From Hemicordylus capensis (lineage: Eukaryota > Chordata > Lepidosauria > Squamata > Cordylidae): DNA of 64,000 nucleotides. The position numbers and the translations under genes were made by a program. Numbering within the stretch: the first letter of the stretch is position 1; each line of letters starts with the position of its first letter. The notes under the pieces are model-generated. The model was not told the DNA's origin. It saw nothing but the letters and a program-made list of their open reading frames with translations, and did no database searches. Shown here piece by piece: positions 11,207 to 22,503 of the stretch. The DNA lies in the NCBI RefSeq assembly GCF_027244095.1, contig NC_069657.1, positions 146,316,857-146,380,856 on the forward strand, given 5' to 3'.

Positions 11207-12210
11207 CTGTTTGAGAGAGGAGGAAACAAAAAGGGGCTTTAAAGCCAGGACAGCATAAACTCTACCCACCTTCTTTTTCTCTACAGCAAGAAAAGTCAAA
11301 TCTGGCAACCCAAGTTATGCAAACCAACCTAATCTGTATACATATTTCATTCTTGATAGATGTGAGGATGTGCACACAGCTGTGCAGACCCCTGAAGCAC
11401 AGCCTTCCGACTGTGAGACATCTTGCTCAACTCCACCTCCTAGTGGCCGATATTTTACTAAGCATTTATCTGCAGGTTTTCAGGCTTATGTTTGTTAACA
11501 TAAGGGCTAGGAACTTGCTGCTTTGTTTTTTAAATTAAAAAGGTAAGAGTTCTTAGGACTCTCAATGATATGCTCCTTACAAAATCCCATGCGTGTGTGT
11601 CTTGTAACTGTAGAAAAGAGGAATGGATACAGTCCTGGGTAAATCAAGCAAGCTTCTTCTTGGAAATCACACACAAGTCAGGGCCAATGGCTGGGTGTGG
11701 CATCCTCAGACAGCTGCCATGACCCACCCGCCCCTCCTAGAAAGCCCCTCCACTGCTGCTCACCACCACTTGCTTGCTTGCCCGCCCGCCCGTTGGAGCA
11801 GCAGCGGCTGCCGCAGCCACTTGCTCGCTTCCCTCTCTCTGTGGCCAACCGCGAGGATTGTTGTTCCTCCTCCCACCCACCACCTGCTGCTCCCCAGCCA
11901 GGTGAGTAAGCAGAGAGTGCCAAGGAGGGAGCAACTGAGGGTAAGCCAAGCCCTCCCACCGGAAAACCTGGAGCCAGCCTTGCGCAAGCCTCTCTGAACT
12001 CTGTAGAGGAAGAGTGAAGCAGAAAGCAGCGTACCTAAAAAAACACAACTAATAAAGACCCGAGTTGGCACTGGGGCAATCTAACAGGGAAAAGCAATTT
12101 GCTCCTCTCAAAGGAAGATTTCCCTATAAGATGAATAAAGAGCACGTGAAGAAAAGGACAGTCTCTTGTACCTGGTGTACACTGCACAGTATGGGCTTCC
12201 AATGATTCAC

Positions 12211-12509
12211 AGAAACATAAGAAGCTGCCTCATACTGAACCAGGCCATTGCGCGGACACTGACTGGCAGCAGCTCTCCCAGGTTTCAGGCACGAGTCTTT
12301 CCCAGCCCTAGCTGGAGATGCTGCCAGAGAGTCAACTAGGGACTTTCTCCATGCAAAGCAGATGCCCTGCCACTGAGCTGTGGCCCCATCTCCTAAAGGG
12401 AAGGTCTGACAGCAGAGAATGCTCACATGTGGTCACCCATCCAAATGCAAACCAAAGCAGTCCCTGCTTAGCAGAGGGGGCAATTCATGCTTGTCTTCAC
12501 AAGAGCGGC
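12211..12509 (-). mobile_element. 5S-rRNA-headed SINE with CR1-like tail
   Basis: Full-length or nearly so, in FNTB intron 11. The head on the minus strand keeps CTTAGCAGGG-like 5S sequence in degraded form, and the tail ends in CATAAGAAGCTGCC reversed. Matches the better copy at 19389-19693. Confidence 0.75.
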
Positions 12510-12734
12510 TTAATCCCCAACTATGATTTCCCAAAACACGCATTTCAAGCACAGAGGATTGCAGGAAAGGGTTTGAACATGGACAGCTTCGACGGTTGGA
12601 AGTCTAGGAACCAAGCTTGGTGCTTCCAGTATCCAGAAGACAAGGCACAAAAGTTCTACCCAGATCTGGTCTGCTAGAGGGCCAGGCCTATACTGAAGGG
12701 AAAACACACGGCACCTCACACAGGCATAGCTTAC

Positions 12735-12849
12735 CAGGCGATTCTCTGGTACTCCTAGCACGACTTCATGGAGAAGGTCTCCGCTGCCAAAATGCTGTGC
12801 TATCGAGAGCCCACTCAGGCAGTAGCAGGTATGGTAAAAGTCCCGTGAC
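12735..12849 (-). CDS. FNTB: FNTB coding exon 11 (residues 355-393)
   Basis: Encodes SRDFYHTCYCLSGLSIAQHF then GSGDLLHEVVLGVPENRL. Tyr360 and His361 match human Tyr361 and His362, the last being the third zinc ligand. Acceptor CTCCAG, donor CTG/GTAAGC, phase 0. Confidence 0.97.
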
Positions 12850-13210
12850 CTGGAGGCAGAAACATGGCCAGCACTGAGGCAAACCAAAAACAGTGCTCTT
12901 CCACTCAGAGATGTACTCCTCTCATGACAGGGCTGCCCACATCCCTACAAGCTGAGCATCCCTCCCCCCCGCCCCGCCCCACTATCCTGAGAATTCTCCA
13001 CTTACCTGTCCATACCAGAGATGTGCAAAGTGTAACTGAGGACTGGAATTGGGAAGCTAAGAGCACCTCCAAAGCACAGTGCCACCCAGAAGGGCCCCAG
13101 CCTTCCACCCATGCTTGAAGCTGGGCAGGCTGACAGAGATCACCCCAGCACAGCAGGACTATGCTCCTGAGGTGTCCCACCTCTCCCAAGTGTGGTGCTC
13201 AAGAGCAAAG

Positions 13211-13212
<2 letters not shown>

Positions 13213-13254
<42 letters not shown>
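13213..13254. repeat. (TG)n microsatellite
   Basis: About 21 TG units in FNTB intron 10. Confidence 0.95.
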
Positions 13255-13256
<2 letters not shown>

Positions 13257-13321
13257 GTGAGGGGCGGGTGGGGAAATAATCCCAATAGTCACACAAGGTG
13301 CCCCTGCCTCCCTCCCCAGGT

Positions 13322-13480
13322 CAGAATGTGTAGTGGTTAGAGTGCCAGACTAAGACTGGGGAGACCTGGGTTCAACCCCCCACTCAGTCATAAAGCTCCC
13401 TGGATGACCTTGAGCCAGTCACTTTCCCCAAGCCTAACCTACCTCACAGAGGAGTTGTGATCAGATGTAGAAGAACCATC
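13322..13480 (+). mobile_element. MIR-like tRNA/CORE SINE, partial
   Basis: GTAGTGGTTAGAGTGCCAGA (A box), GGTTCAACCCCCCACTCAG (B box) and GAGCCAGTCACTTTCC of the core. The L2-like tail is missing. Confidence 0.7.
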
Positions 13481-14019
13481 CTTGGGGGAAGGATGGGACA
13501 GCAGTGTAGTCAAGCAAGGGAGGGGGGCGGGGGCTCTTCCAAGACTGCCTGAAGTGCCATTGGAGATCATCCTCCACCAACTCAAAGCCCAGGAACAGGG
13601 CAGGGCAACTCATGCTTGCCAGAAGGGAGTGGGACATTCACTGCGGCAAAGCTATCTGGGGACCTTTGTGCGTAATGAATCGCCCACCCCAAAACAAGCA
13701 GGATATATTATGCAAACAAAGAACATAGAAGGAAATTGGCAGAGGTCACACAGAAGACCGTTTTTCTTGACACTGTATTTGGGAGACTCTCTGCTGCAGA
13801 ATTTTTACTTTCCTTTCCAGCAGAGTGTACAATGACCCCCCAGTTTAGGTCCTGGTTCCAGTCCCCCAGGGTCTAGGACCCTCTTTGCCCGTTTGTGAAA
13901 TTCTATAACCATAATCCTTATTACCCATTCCCAAAAACTCTCCTGACTTCCACTAATCCACTTGAACAATTATCTGCTCCCTTATGAACCTGCGCAGAAC
14001 TTAAGAGAGAGGTTAGAGG

Positions 14020-14350
14020 TTCTTCTCCAGATGCTCCCACCTTCAGACATTAGACAAATGGCAAGCAGGAAGAGGGCCTTTTCAGTGACCGTGCCCTAAT
14101 TAATGAACACCTTCCCTAGGTATACTTGGCTAGTTCTACCTTTTATTAAGACTCTTCTACTTTTCTTTTTTAAGCCTACAAGGCTTTCATGGGTGATTGG
14201 CAATTCCTGTTTCCACCATCTTGCTTTCTCTGCTTATATTATTGTAGACTGCTTTTGCTGCTGTGAGTTATTTTATTGTGCTTTTATTGTTATTTTGTGT
14301 TGAATCTCTTGAAAACAGCATTGACTCTTAGATTTTCATAGGAAAGAATT
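14020..14350 (+). mobile_element. L2-type LINE 3' region, diverged
   Basis: Starts near AGAGGGCCTTTTCAGTGACC, the same ORF2 end segment as at 9325, followed by T-rich 3' sequence. No tail is clear. Confidence 0.4.
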
Positions 14351-14587
14351 ATAAACACATTTTACATAATAAAATTATTTCCATTTATACTTAATTTGGT
14401 CTGAGCACAGACTCTGGAGATTACGACAGCCTTTGCTATAGCTCCTCTGGTGTTATAGTGCTTGTAAATGTGACCCCATTCAGGGCTGTTCTTGTTGCCC
14501 ACTGAGCCACCAGAAAAGGGCGCTTGGTTAGGATAACATTTGCTGCACTTCCAGAACGACCCAGCACAGTACAAGGAAGGTACTTAC

Positions 14588-14699
14588 TTGCCCGGTTTGT
14601 CCAGCAGGCCCCCTGCAGGACACTGGCAGCATAGCAAGATGTACTCTTGCAGCGCTTGCTGGTCAAACATCCAATGTGTCATACTGAGGGCAGAGTCAC
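14588..14699 (-). CDS. FNTB: FNTB coding exon 10 (residues 318-355)
   Basis: Encodes DSALSMTHWMFDQQALQEYI then LLCCQCPAGGLLDKPG, the block that precedes the third zinc ligand. The donor overlaps the end of the codon AAG (AA/GTAAGT). Nearly identical to mammals, where the sequence reads HQQALQEYILMCCQCPAGG. Confidence 0.97.
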
Positions 14700-16287
14700 C
14701 TAAGAGGAACAAAGCCCCAGTGAGTGTCTCTGAGGAAAAACAGCCAAGAATTGCACCAGCATAGGGTTTCCATATTCCAGCTTTCCAAATCCGGGTGCCT
14801 AATTTGCATATTATGTAAATTGGCTTGAAAATAGTTTTTGAGCAGAATAGTGACTGCATGTTTTGCTCCATAACCCTGCTTCTACAAAGGGCTAGAGCTT
14901 AGCTTTAAAAGAAAAGAAAAGAAAAAGAAAGCTGAAATCTGGGAGAATCTGGGTGGGCTAAGCAATCTGGGTGAGATGCTTAAAATCTGGGTGCAACCCG
15001 GAATTTCAGGGGGCATGGCAACTCTACACCAGCACAGCCTGCCAAATTGAACACACAGTGAGGAAGACTCTATCCCAACTCAGGTCTCCAGGAATCTGCT
15101 GCTAGAGCATCTCCTGCCAACCCTCCCTCACCCGCTTGCAGAAAAGAGCTGCCGCCGCCACTGCCCACTCGTCATCCGTGTCCTCTTAACCACCTTGCTC
15201 TTTCACTGTCAGGCAATCCTTCCCTTGCTCTTTAATCTAGTGGGGGGAAGCACGTTTGCTAGAACAATGATCAGCAGGCAAGCGGGCTCTCTCCTTGTGG
15301 GGCAGAGACAGAGGGCAAGCAGCAGACGCCGGGAGGCAGCATCGTCTACAGGCAAGTGGAGGTTCCTACTTGCAATACAGTCAATGAAAACCAAATAACA
15401 GCATCAGTCCAGTCCAGAATCCCATCTCTGAAACCCACTTCCTTCCAAGCACTACTTCTAAGTCTGGTTACTGGTTCCTAAGTGCCCAGTGTTAGCATGA
15501 CAGGGATACATGGCCTGGTGTGCCAATGCCACATCTGTAAGAACCAGCGAGTCGTGTGCAAACCCCTGCATGGGTAAGGTTTTGCTTTTTCTTTAAACAC
15601 CCACACACCCCTACCTTTAAACTGGGTCTCTGACACTGGCCAGATCCAGGAATTTTTGGAAGTTTGAGCGTCACAGGGTACCAACAAAGTATCCTGTAGT
15701 CTATAGCTAAGGAAGTTATGAGGGACATTCTTTACATTTGGATATCTGTAGCATCTCATCAAGTAACATGTGCTGTTTTTCATAGGCAAGTACTCTGGTC
15801 TAATATGAAGCTACATGGTTACTTCTGTTAGCAGAGAGAGCCACAGACCAACTGTACATTCTGCTAAGATATGTGTTTGCAAGCCATTGTTCCCACATGT
15901 GGAGAACACATCAAAAGGTGTGTGGTGCACTCCTACAATGCACACTTCTCTCTCAAATCTTTGCCTTCACATCCACTCAACTCATCGTCTCACTTGCCCA
16001 ACCCTCCTCCTCCTCACTTACTCTCCTCCCACAGCTCTCCCCTCGACAAAAGAGCCTGTCAAAGTGAGGGTTGTGGATAGACTTCCCTCAGGCCCCTAGG
16101 GAATATCTTATCAGGAGCAGCACACACATGCTAGACCGAGGCCCACAGGAATCACTGGTTGAAGCCTCAGCAACCAGAAGGCCCTGCTGCTCCATGGAGC
16201 CACTGGGCAAAAAGAGTATCTGCCAAACAGCAACTGCATGTCAAGCTTTTACGATGCAACTGCTGTCCGGGTCCTCTGGCCCATTGG

Positions 16288-16460
16288 CTCCAGCCCAGTG
16301 GTCCCTCCAATTTTTTTCACCTGTGTGCGGAATGAGAGGCGATATGCGCCTTCTGAATGTGCCACTTGAAACGTGAGTGGGATCTAAAATAAACTGAGTG
16401 GACATCCAAAAACTTGTGAGTGTGCACGCGCACATGCTTAGAGGGAACAGTGCTCCAGCC
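16288..16460 (+). mobile_element. hAT MITE, CAGTGTTCCCTCTAA family (16296-16452)
   Basis: Element of 157 bp starting CAGTGGTCCCTCC and ending GAGGGAACAGTG, flanked by exact 8-bp duplications CTCCAGCC (16288-16295 and 16453-16460). In FNTB intron 9. Non-autonomous. Confidence 0.85.
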
Positions 16461-16978
16461 ATGTCCCAGGTTCTCAAAACACACCTGACATGTGGGCGCT
16501 CTTATTCACTAGCTCTATGGCAAGGAGTCTTTGTGAGTCAACAGCTGAAAGTGGGAGGGAAGTTGAGTGCAGATGGGGGAGGGAAGGGGGAAGCAGTGAG
16601 CGGTGATGGAGCCAGAGGCAACTGGGGAGGAGCTAAGACTTGAGGGAGGAGTGTGCATGGTAAGAGTGCAAGTGTGTGCATGCACGCATGCGCATGCACA
16701 CCCCCACCCACTATGAATTTTTCATGGCTACCCCATATTCTCTTGTTCTGAAATTTACATGTTAATTTCATTGAATGCCCTCTTGTTCTGCTATACAGAT
16801 GAAAGGATAATTATTATTACAACAGTTATTAATTTCCATGAGTTCAAAGTCCAAAATCTGCAATTAAAAAACACCCCTCCTGTGCCTCTACATCTTGTGT
16901 GCACACTCAGCTCCACAAGCAAGCCTGCATATCTGCCAGCACACCTGAGAAGGACAGCTTCATGCTATTCAGACTCAC

Positions 16979-17111
16979 CCTTGGCATGCAGTGCTCGATG
17001 TACGAGAGGCAGCAAGCCAGCCTGCCAGAAGGAGTAGCAGCCATCTACCAGCTTGTTGCAGCGGCCTTGAAACCCTCCTTCAAAACGCATCTGCCGGCTT
17101 GTAACCCAGTG
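16979..17111 (-). CDS. FNTB: FNTB coding exon 9 (residues 274-318)
   Basis: Encodes HWVTSRQMRFEGGFQGRCNK then LVDGCYSFWQAGLLPLVHRA. It contains Arg290 and Lys293 (diphosphate binding), zinc ligands Asp296 and Cys298, and Tyr299. The first residue is His where mammals have Gln. Acceptor GTCAG, donor AAG G/GTGAGT, phase 1. An hAT MITE lies about 530 bp further into intron 9. Confidence 0.97.
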
Positions 17112-17367
17112 CTGACAGGGAGAGAAAGCAACCAGCACTAATGTTCAATGCACTCTCAGCAGCCACAACACAGTGGATTCACAGACAGGTGCAGCTTCCT
17201 GGCACATGTCCTCGAGTGTCTGGATATGCTAAATAGGGTTGCAACAGCAAAGACCAGTGTACCCAGGTTGCCATATACAGTGTGAAGGGGTTCTTAGCAA
17301 TCAAACTGATGGAGGAAGCAAAACACTGGTAAAGGAGAATGAGACTGGTAAATCAAGATATGTATTA

Positions 17368-17600
17368 AGTGCTAATGCACTACAAAATATTCCCCTCAGA
17401 GGGTGGGGTTGCTCTAAGAAGAGCTTCTGCGTGCTTGCATGCAGAAGGTTCCAAGTTCCCTCCCTGGCATCTCCAAAATGGGCCTGAGAGACACTCCTGC
17501 CTGCAGCCTTAGAGAAGCCGCTGTCAATCTGTGTAGACAATACTGAGCTAGATGGAGCAATGGTATGACTCAGTATAAAGCTGTTTCCTATGTTCCTATG
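17368..17600 (+). mobile_element. 5S-headed SINE, 5'-truncated
   Basis: Starts in the body (ATATTCCCCTCAGAGGGTGG) and runs through AATACTGAGCTAGATGGAGC to the tail TTTCCTATGTTCCTATGG. The 5S part is missing. Confidence 0.75.
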
Positions 17601-17676
17601 GCAGAATAGCTGATTGATAATGATTTAACAAATCAAGAATAAAAGGATGGACACCTGGAAGAATACCAGAAAATGA

Positions 17677-19001
17677 TAGGCTTGTGCACTACCAGAAATA
17701 TTGGATCAATTCCGATCCGACAACGATACACACATACCGGGGGAGGCAGATATGACCTCCCCTACAATATCAGTATCAAGTTAGCACTGACCTGATACTT
17801 TACCAATAAACCTAATTGGAAGCTGGCTTGGAGAGAAAATCTCTCCAAGCTGGATGCACAGCTGTAGAATTATGCTAGCTTTGTGATAGTAGTGATGCAT
17901 AAAGTACTTGGCTAACTTGCAAGTTTATAAAGATCCAGAAATAAGAAACAATAGATTAATTTGTAACAATGAAATACTTGGCTGAATCGCAAGCTTATAA
18001 TGATCTATGCACAATATACTAATTTGTAATAGCTCATTTCTGTAACCCTATAAGCCATGTGATCTTGACAAATTAAGAAACTTAGGTAGTGCTTACAAAC
18101 AGTATGTATGGAGGAATGCATGAGTGAGCAACATCAAGTGTGCCCCAGCCCCACTCCCTCTCGAACACAAACAATGTTGGGAAAGACGCCAAAGGCCTGA
18201 AGAATCGGTGAAAACCGGGGAGAACTGCCAAAGACATTGTAAAGGAGAAAGAACTGGGAATAGAACAAAAAGATATGATGAGTACGTCTTGTGATCACGT
18301 AAATGGAAGTGGACTGCAGATGTACCAGCCGGAGTGGAAACATCCCTTTTATAAGTCAGGCAGGAAAGCAGAAGATCCCTGAGAAGCATCACCACCCAGA
18401 GTGAGGCCTCCACGCTTCTTCCAACACCCCTTTCAAAGACTGATCATCTTTGGAGTGGGGCTGGTAAGTATGAGAGTGAGTGAGTGAGTGAGTGAGTGAG
18501 TGTGTGTGTGTGTGAGAATTAGGAGCTAGCTTGCTGTCTAACTGACTATAATAAACATGAATCATTGATTGACTAAAACCAGCTGGTGTCTGTGTCCGTT
18601 TTCCTGGGGCTACCTTGTTGTTGGGCCGTGCAGTGCTAGAGGACTTAGAGTAAATAGAGGGTCCCACACAGCACCCCCGAAAAAAGGCGAGTGCCAAGTT
18701 AACCTCCCAGGAAGCACCCAATGGACCAGTGGATGCTTTCTAGTGGGTTACCTTGGTCCCACCCCCAATTTTGGAGGAGCAGTGATTAAAGTCCAGGCAG
18801 GAGCTAGGCTCTCCAAGCTGTTGGGCTTGTTTTGTTCTGATATTACTATCGGAAGAATTTCCGATAGGACTGCAGGGATTTTAGTTGGAATTCCAACTAT
18901 CAGGGCTCCCTGCTGCTGTATCAGAAATTGTTCCTATAATGCCCAATAGTGGGCATATAGGTCCAACATTCCTATTGGACCAATACAATTGCACAGCCCT
19001 T
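17677..19001. mobile_element. DNA foldback element (TAGGGATGTGC-like ends) interrupted by a solo LTR
   Basis: Left end TAGGCTTGTGCAC and right end TTGCACAGCCCTT are inverted relatives of the TAGGGATGTGC termini of the 26371 element. Flanking 8-bp sequences (GAAAATGA and GAATAACA) agree at 5 of 8 positions. The inner sequence to each side of the LTR is not coding. About 515 bp without the LTR. Confidence 0.5.
17863..18668. mobile_element. Solo LTR of an endogenous retrovirus, 806 bp, target duplication CAGC
   Basis: The unit begins TGTAGAATTATGC and ends GGGTCCCACA, with CAGC directly repeated at both sides (17859-17862 and 18669-18672). It includes an AATAAA signal near 18550 and a G/T-rich stretch with (GAGT)n at 18474-18515. 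No internal region, primer site or coding remnant lies beside it, so it is a solo LTR left by recombination. The 4-bp duplication suits gammaretrovirus-like (class I) elements. Clean ends suggest moderate age. It sits in FNTB intron 8 inside an older DNA element. Confidence 0.65.
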
Positions 19002-19334
19002 GAATAACAACATCTTTTCTAAAAACAAAAATTTATCTTTTCCGTATTCTCAGAAATTCAATGGTCCTTACCGAATAAAATATTCTCACACAGTTATGGG
19101 CAAAGTAAGGTTTTCTAATCAATGTTCATAACTGTAAGTAACTCCACTGGATCAGAGTAATAAGGGTATGATTTTGTACATATGATGCAAATGTACAGAT
19201 ACAAGGTTTAGGCAATGCTAGGAGTAAAAAGGAATTTTAAAACATATGGTATAATTTATGGGCTTTTTTTTACATTTCTGTGACGGCTCATAGCCAATAT
19301 GAAAATAAAACTGAACATTACTAAATAAGCGGAG

Positions 19335-19388
19335 GTAAAGGGCAGCAGTGGGAGATGGCAATGGCAAACCCCTCCTGTATTCTATCAA
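19335..19388 (+). mobile_element. Sauria-type SINE, left part (split by a 5S SINE)
   Basis: GGCAATGGCAAACCCCTCCT then GTATTCTATCAAA is the body of a Sauria SINE, which resumes after 19693. Confidence 0.75.
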
Positions 19389-19693
19389 ATGAGAGCTGGT
19401 CTTGTGGTAGCAAGCATGACTTGTCCCCATAGCTAAGCAGGGTCTGCCCTGGTTGCATATGAATGGGAGACTTGAGGTGTGAGCACTGCAAGATATTTCC
19501 CTCAGGGGATGAAGCCGTTCTGGGAAGAGCAGAAGGTTTCAGGTTCCCTCCCTGGCAGCTTCTCCAAGATAGGGCTGAGAGAGATTCCTGCCTGCAACCT
19601 TGGAGAAGCCGCTGCCAGTCTGTGAAGACAATACTGAGCTAGATAGACCAATGGTCTGACTCAGTATATGGCAGTTTCCTATGTTCCTATGTA
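19389..19693 (+). mobile_element. 5S-rRNA-headed SINE, full length, inserted in a Sauria SINE
   Basis: The segment 19431-19472 (AGCTAAGCAGGGTCTGCCCT then GGTTGCATATGAATGGGAGAC) matches the internal promoter part of 5S rRNA: AGCTAAGCAGGGTCGGGCCT, GGTTAGTACTTGGATGGGAGAC. The body follows, then a tail CAGTATATGGCAGTTTCCTA and TGTTCCTATG like the 3' end of CR1/L3. It interrupts a Sauria SINE, so it is younger than that copy. In FNTB intron 8. Confidence 0.85.
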
Positions 19694-19762
19694 AAGACAA
19701 CCATAGGGCTCTGTGGTCGCCAGGAGTCAACCCCAACTCAAGGGCACACTTTACCTTTAAAG
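19694..19762 (+). mobile_element. Sauria-type SINE, right part
   Basis: AAAGACAACCATAGGGCTCT then GTGGTCGCCAGGAGTCAACC and CAAGGGCACACTTTACC form the 3' end, continuing the part before 19389. Confidence 0.75.
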
Positions 19763-19931
19763 GAAGAAAGGATGGTGCTAAAGGGCATCCCAATCCAATC
19801 ACTGAAAATCTAGTTGGCTCCTAAGGTATGCTAACACTTCCAGCACTGAGAGAGTGAGAACAATCCCTTCTAGAATTGTAGCATAGACATCTCATAGCAG
19901 CAGCACACAGAGAAGGCTGGCAGCTACTTAC

Positions 19932-20061
19932 CAGCAGGCTTTTCAGATTCAATACGTCTTCACGGTTCAAAATGACTAGCGCTGCCAGTCCACAGAAAGT
20001 GTATCCTCCATGTGCCTCCATGCCAGGGACGCCGCCGATCCCACCCTCCCAGTTCTGACAT
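19932..20061 (-). CDS. FNTB: FNTB coding exon 8 (residues 230-273)
   Basis: Encodes CQNWEGGIGGVPGMEAHGGY then TFCGLAALVILNREDVLNLK SLL. His247 in EAHGGYTFCG is the counterpart of human His248, which contacts the farnesyl diphosphate. Acceptor ATTAG, donor CTG/GTAAGT, phase 0. A composite SINE lies about 170 bp downstream in intron 8. Confidence 0.97.
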
Positions 20062-20260
20062 CTAATTCAAAAATAAAACACAGCATGGAGTCGGGGGGTG
20101 GGGAGCACGATGTGTCATTTCTTGTCTGCAAGATAGCAACATGACAAATAGTTTGCTCATCCACTCAAGGGAAAAGCTGGCAGCGTTCCACAGTCTTAAG
20201 CCAGCAGCAGGAGGCGGCCCAGGTTTCCCAAGGCAACCCCCAAAGCAACAGTTCTCTTAC

Positions 20261-20347
20261 CTTGCTATCCACTCTGCTGTCCCCTCGAAAAGAGTCGGTG
20301 TGAGAATGTTGGTAAGCGAAGCCACTGATGCCGCACAATAGGCGCTC
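20261..20347 (-). CDS. FNTB: FNTB coding exon 7 (residues 201-230)
   Basis: Encodes SAYCAASVASLTNILTPTLF then EGTAEWIA, continuing the Arg-Ser-Ala-Tyr-Cys motif started in exon 6. It is separated from exon 6 by only 193 bp, from exon 8 by 199 bp. Acceptor CTCAG, donor AG/GTAAGA. Confidence 0.96.
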
Positions 20348-20540
20348 CTGAGATGGAAGGAGAGGATTGTAAATTCTGTAGATGGCTAAAGGATGCAGAC
20401 TGGTGTGCTGTGGTGGGATACCAGGAACACATAATCTGCAATTCAGTCATCATCAAATGATTTGTCCATAATTCAGAAATATCATAGTGCAGTACCCTAC
20501 TTTGACTTATGTGAGAAATACTTGAATGTTTCCAGCATAC

Positions 20541-20624
20541 CTGACGTCCACTTCTCCACCTATGTGCATAATGAAGGAGCCATCAGGCTGCTTCAGCGAA
20601 TACAGATACTCCAGAAGTTTATCT
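20541..20624 (-). CDS. FNTB: FNTB coding exon 6 (residues 173-201)
   Basis: Encodes DKLLEYLYSLKQPDGSFIMH then IGGEVDV, with the conserved QPDGSF turn of a prenyltransferase repeat and HxGGEVDVR, close to the substrate-facing Arg202 of the mammalian enzyme (Arg201 here, split codon). Acceptor TTTTCAG, donor AG/GTATGC. Confidence 0.96.
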
Positions 20625-21815
20625 CTGAAAACCAAAATAAAAAAACATTAGGAAGAGTCACGTGTATTCTGGGGGTGGGGAGAGAAGAGGCAGGCGGCGA
20701 GAGAAACTGCACTGGGATGTTGAAACCATCAACCAAGAAAAGTTAAAAGGGGCTTCAGGGCCATTTCACTAACCCTTACAATCCTAAATATGGTTAATTT
20801 GGGAAGTGATTCCATTGCCCAGTCATTCTTATAAGGTGAGAAGTTTCATTTCTCTCCTCTACATATTCATGAATGCATCTCCCTTTCTTTGCTTCTGTAA
20901 GCAATGCAAACTGCATCTTTTTAGCATCATGCAAGGAGGGTAATCTTTTCTTAGCTGGATGTTCTATGTTACATCGTTATTTTATTCTTTAGATAAGTAA
21001 TTGTTTTGGTGGCAGAGCCGCCTTGCACATAGGAGAAGGCAGGGTATAAATACATTTCCTGGAACCCAAGACTACGGCGTCTTGTCCCTCCCTCACTTCT
21101 GCATCACATGATGCAAAGGAGGACAGAAACAGCACCCCGGTGGCTGTACGCTGGCAAAATACAAGCCCAAGAGACTCTGCCAGCTGGTCTTCAAGCATTC
21201 GTGCAGCTCCTCTTCTGACCCTGGGGTGCAAGAGAGGCAGTGTACTCAGATTTAGCAGGGAAAGGGGGCTAGTTCTGTGTCGTTTACTAGAAACAGGAAA
21301 CCAAGGAGAGCAAAGTTAAATGATACCTCTGAACACTGGCAAAGAGCATGGCCCTCCACACAAGTGTAGGGATGCAGAACCTAGGCAAGCTACTGAGCAC
21401 GCCACTTTATCCTCCGATACCTGCAGGGAGGCGTCTGGCAAACCAGAGACTAAATCCTCTGCGGAGGCATCACATGCTCTTGACATCAAAAGTGCCATCG
21501 TGACCCACAAGGGCTTGACCACTTGGCATCTTCAACCAAGCCACTGCAAGAACAGTCAGAGGAAGCTGCACATGATTGTACTGAAGGCAGTGGGGTGGGT
21601 GTGGATGTCAAGCAGCACATTATGGCAAAGGCTGTGAGGGAAAAGGGCTTCCTGCCAGTTTACCAGCTGTCCTCCCCTCCTTAGCAAACAAGGAGGCTGA
21701 AAACTGTCACTGAACTGTCAGGGATGCTTTAGGTGTCCAATGACTTCTCAGAGTGGGGCCAGAGGGGAGGAGGTTCACTGTGATGACCTGTGGGGGTCCT
21801 ACTCTAGGATTTTAC

Positions 21816-21962
21816 CTGTTGATAACACTGTATGCTTCTTCGGTGCCAATGATGCAGAGAGCATTGACAGCTGCATATGTAGGAGCAAGATGTGGGTGCT
21901 GGCCCGGCCCCCCTCCAAACCCTCCTCTGGGGCTCTGGCAGCGGCTGAGAAATTGGCACACA
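21816..21962 (-). CDS. FNTB: FNTB coding exon 5 (residues 124-173)
   Basis: This carries prenyltransferase repeat signatures: VCQFLSRCQSPRGGFGGGPG followed by QHPHLAPTYAAVNALCIIGT. The repeat normally reads PEGGFGGGPG; here it is PRGGFGGGPG, a Glu-to-Arg change just before the Gly-rich turn. Splice sites are CCCAG before and AG/GTAAAA after; both flanking codons are split in phase 2. Confidence 0.96.
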
Positions 21963-22316
21963 CTGGGCACAGAGGAAGACAAAGTTCAGTTTAAGCAAGC
22001 AGCAAATGCTAATTTGTCCTTACTACTACTTCTTCCACCTACACACACACACAAGCAGCTCTTGCTCAGGGTCTTTCCAGGTGCCTTCCGCCCCATCCCC
22101 GCAAACCCAGAGTTGACAAGTGACACACCCCAGTGGCCCTACTGCCATGTAATACATGGGGAGAGATAATCTGAAGTGAACACATTGTTTGCACTCTAAA
22201 ATTATTGGGTTGAATCCAGAGAAGAACTCCATGCTTGCAACAGGCTCTCCCACTTGCACCCTAGCAGCAGCTTCTTGTGGGGTTCAGAGGAATCTCTGAA
22301 ACTGTGAGGAACACAG

Positions 22317-22503
22317 GATGGGGGCAGTGTTCCCTCTAAGACATGTGCATGCACTCACAGTTTTTTTGATGTCCATTGAGTTAATTTTAGATCCTGCTCA
22401 GGTTGAATCAGGAAGGTCCCACTCTGAATGCACATACTGCCGCCCAGGACATACCTCATTCCACACACAGATGAAAAATATTAGAGAGAACACTGGATGG
22501 GGG
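22317..22503 (-). mobile_element. hAT MITE, CAGTGTTCCCTCTAA family (22325-22495)
   Basis: 171 bp with ends CAGTGTTCCCTCTAA and TTAGAGAGAACACTG and an exact 8-bp duplication GATGGGGG (22317-22324 and 22496-22503). Inverted relative to the other five copies in the window. In FNTB intron 4. Confidence 0.87.

Noticed and set aside
17677-19001. A full provirus around the LTR
   Set aside because: Only one LTR is present, and the sequence on either side belongs to an older DNA element, not to retroviral genes.
19431-19472. Functional 5S rRNA gene
   Set aside because: Only the promoter part matches; the rest of 5S is absent and a SINE body follows.
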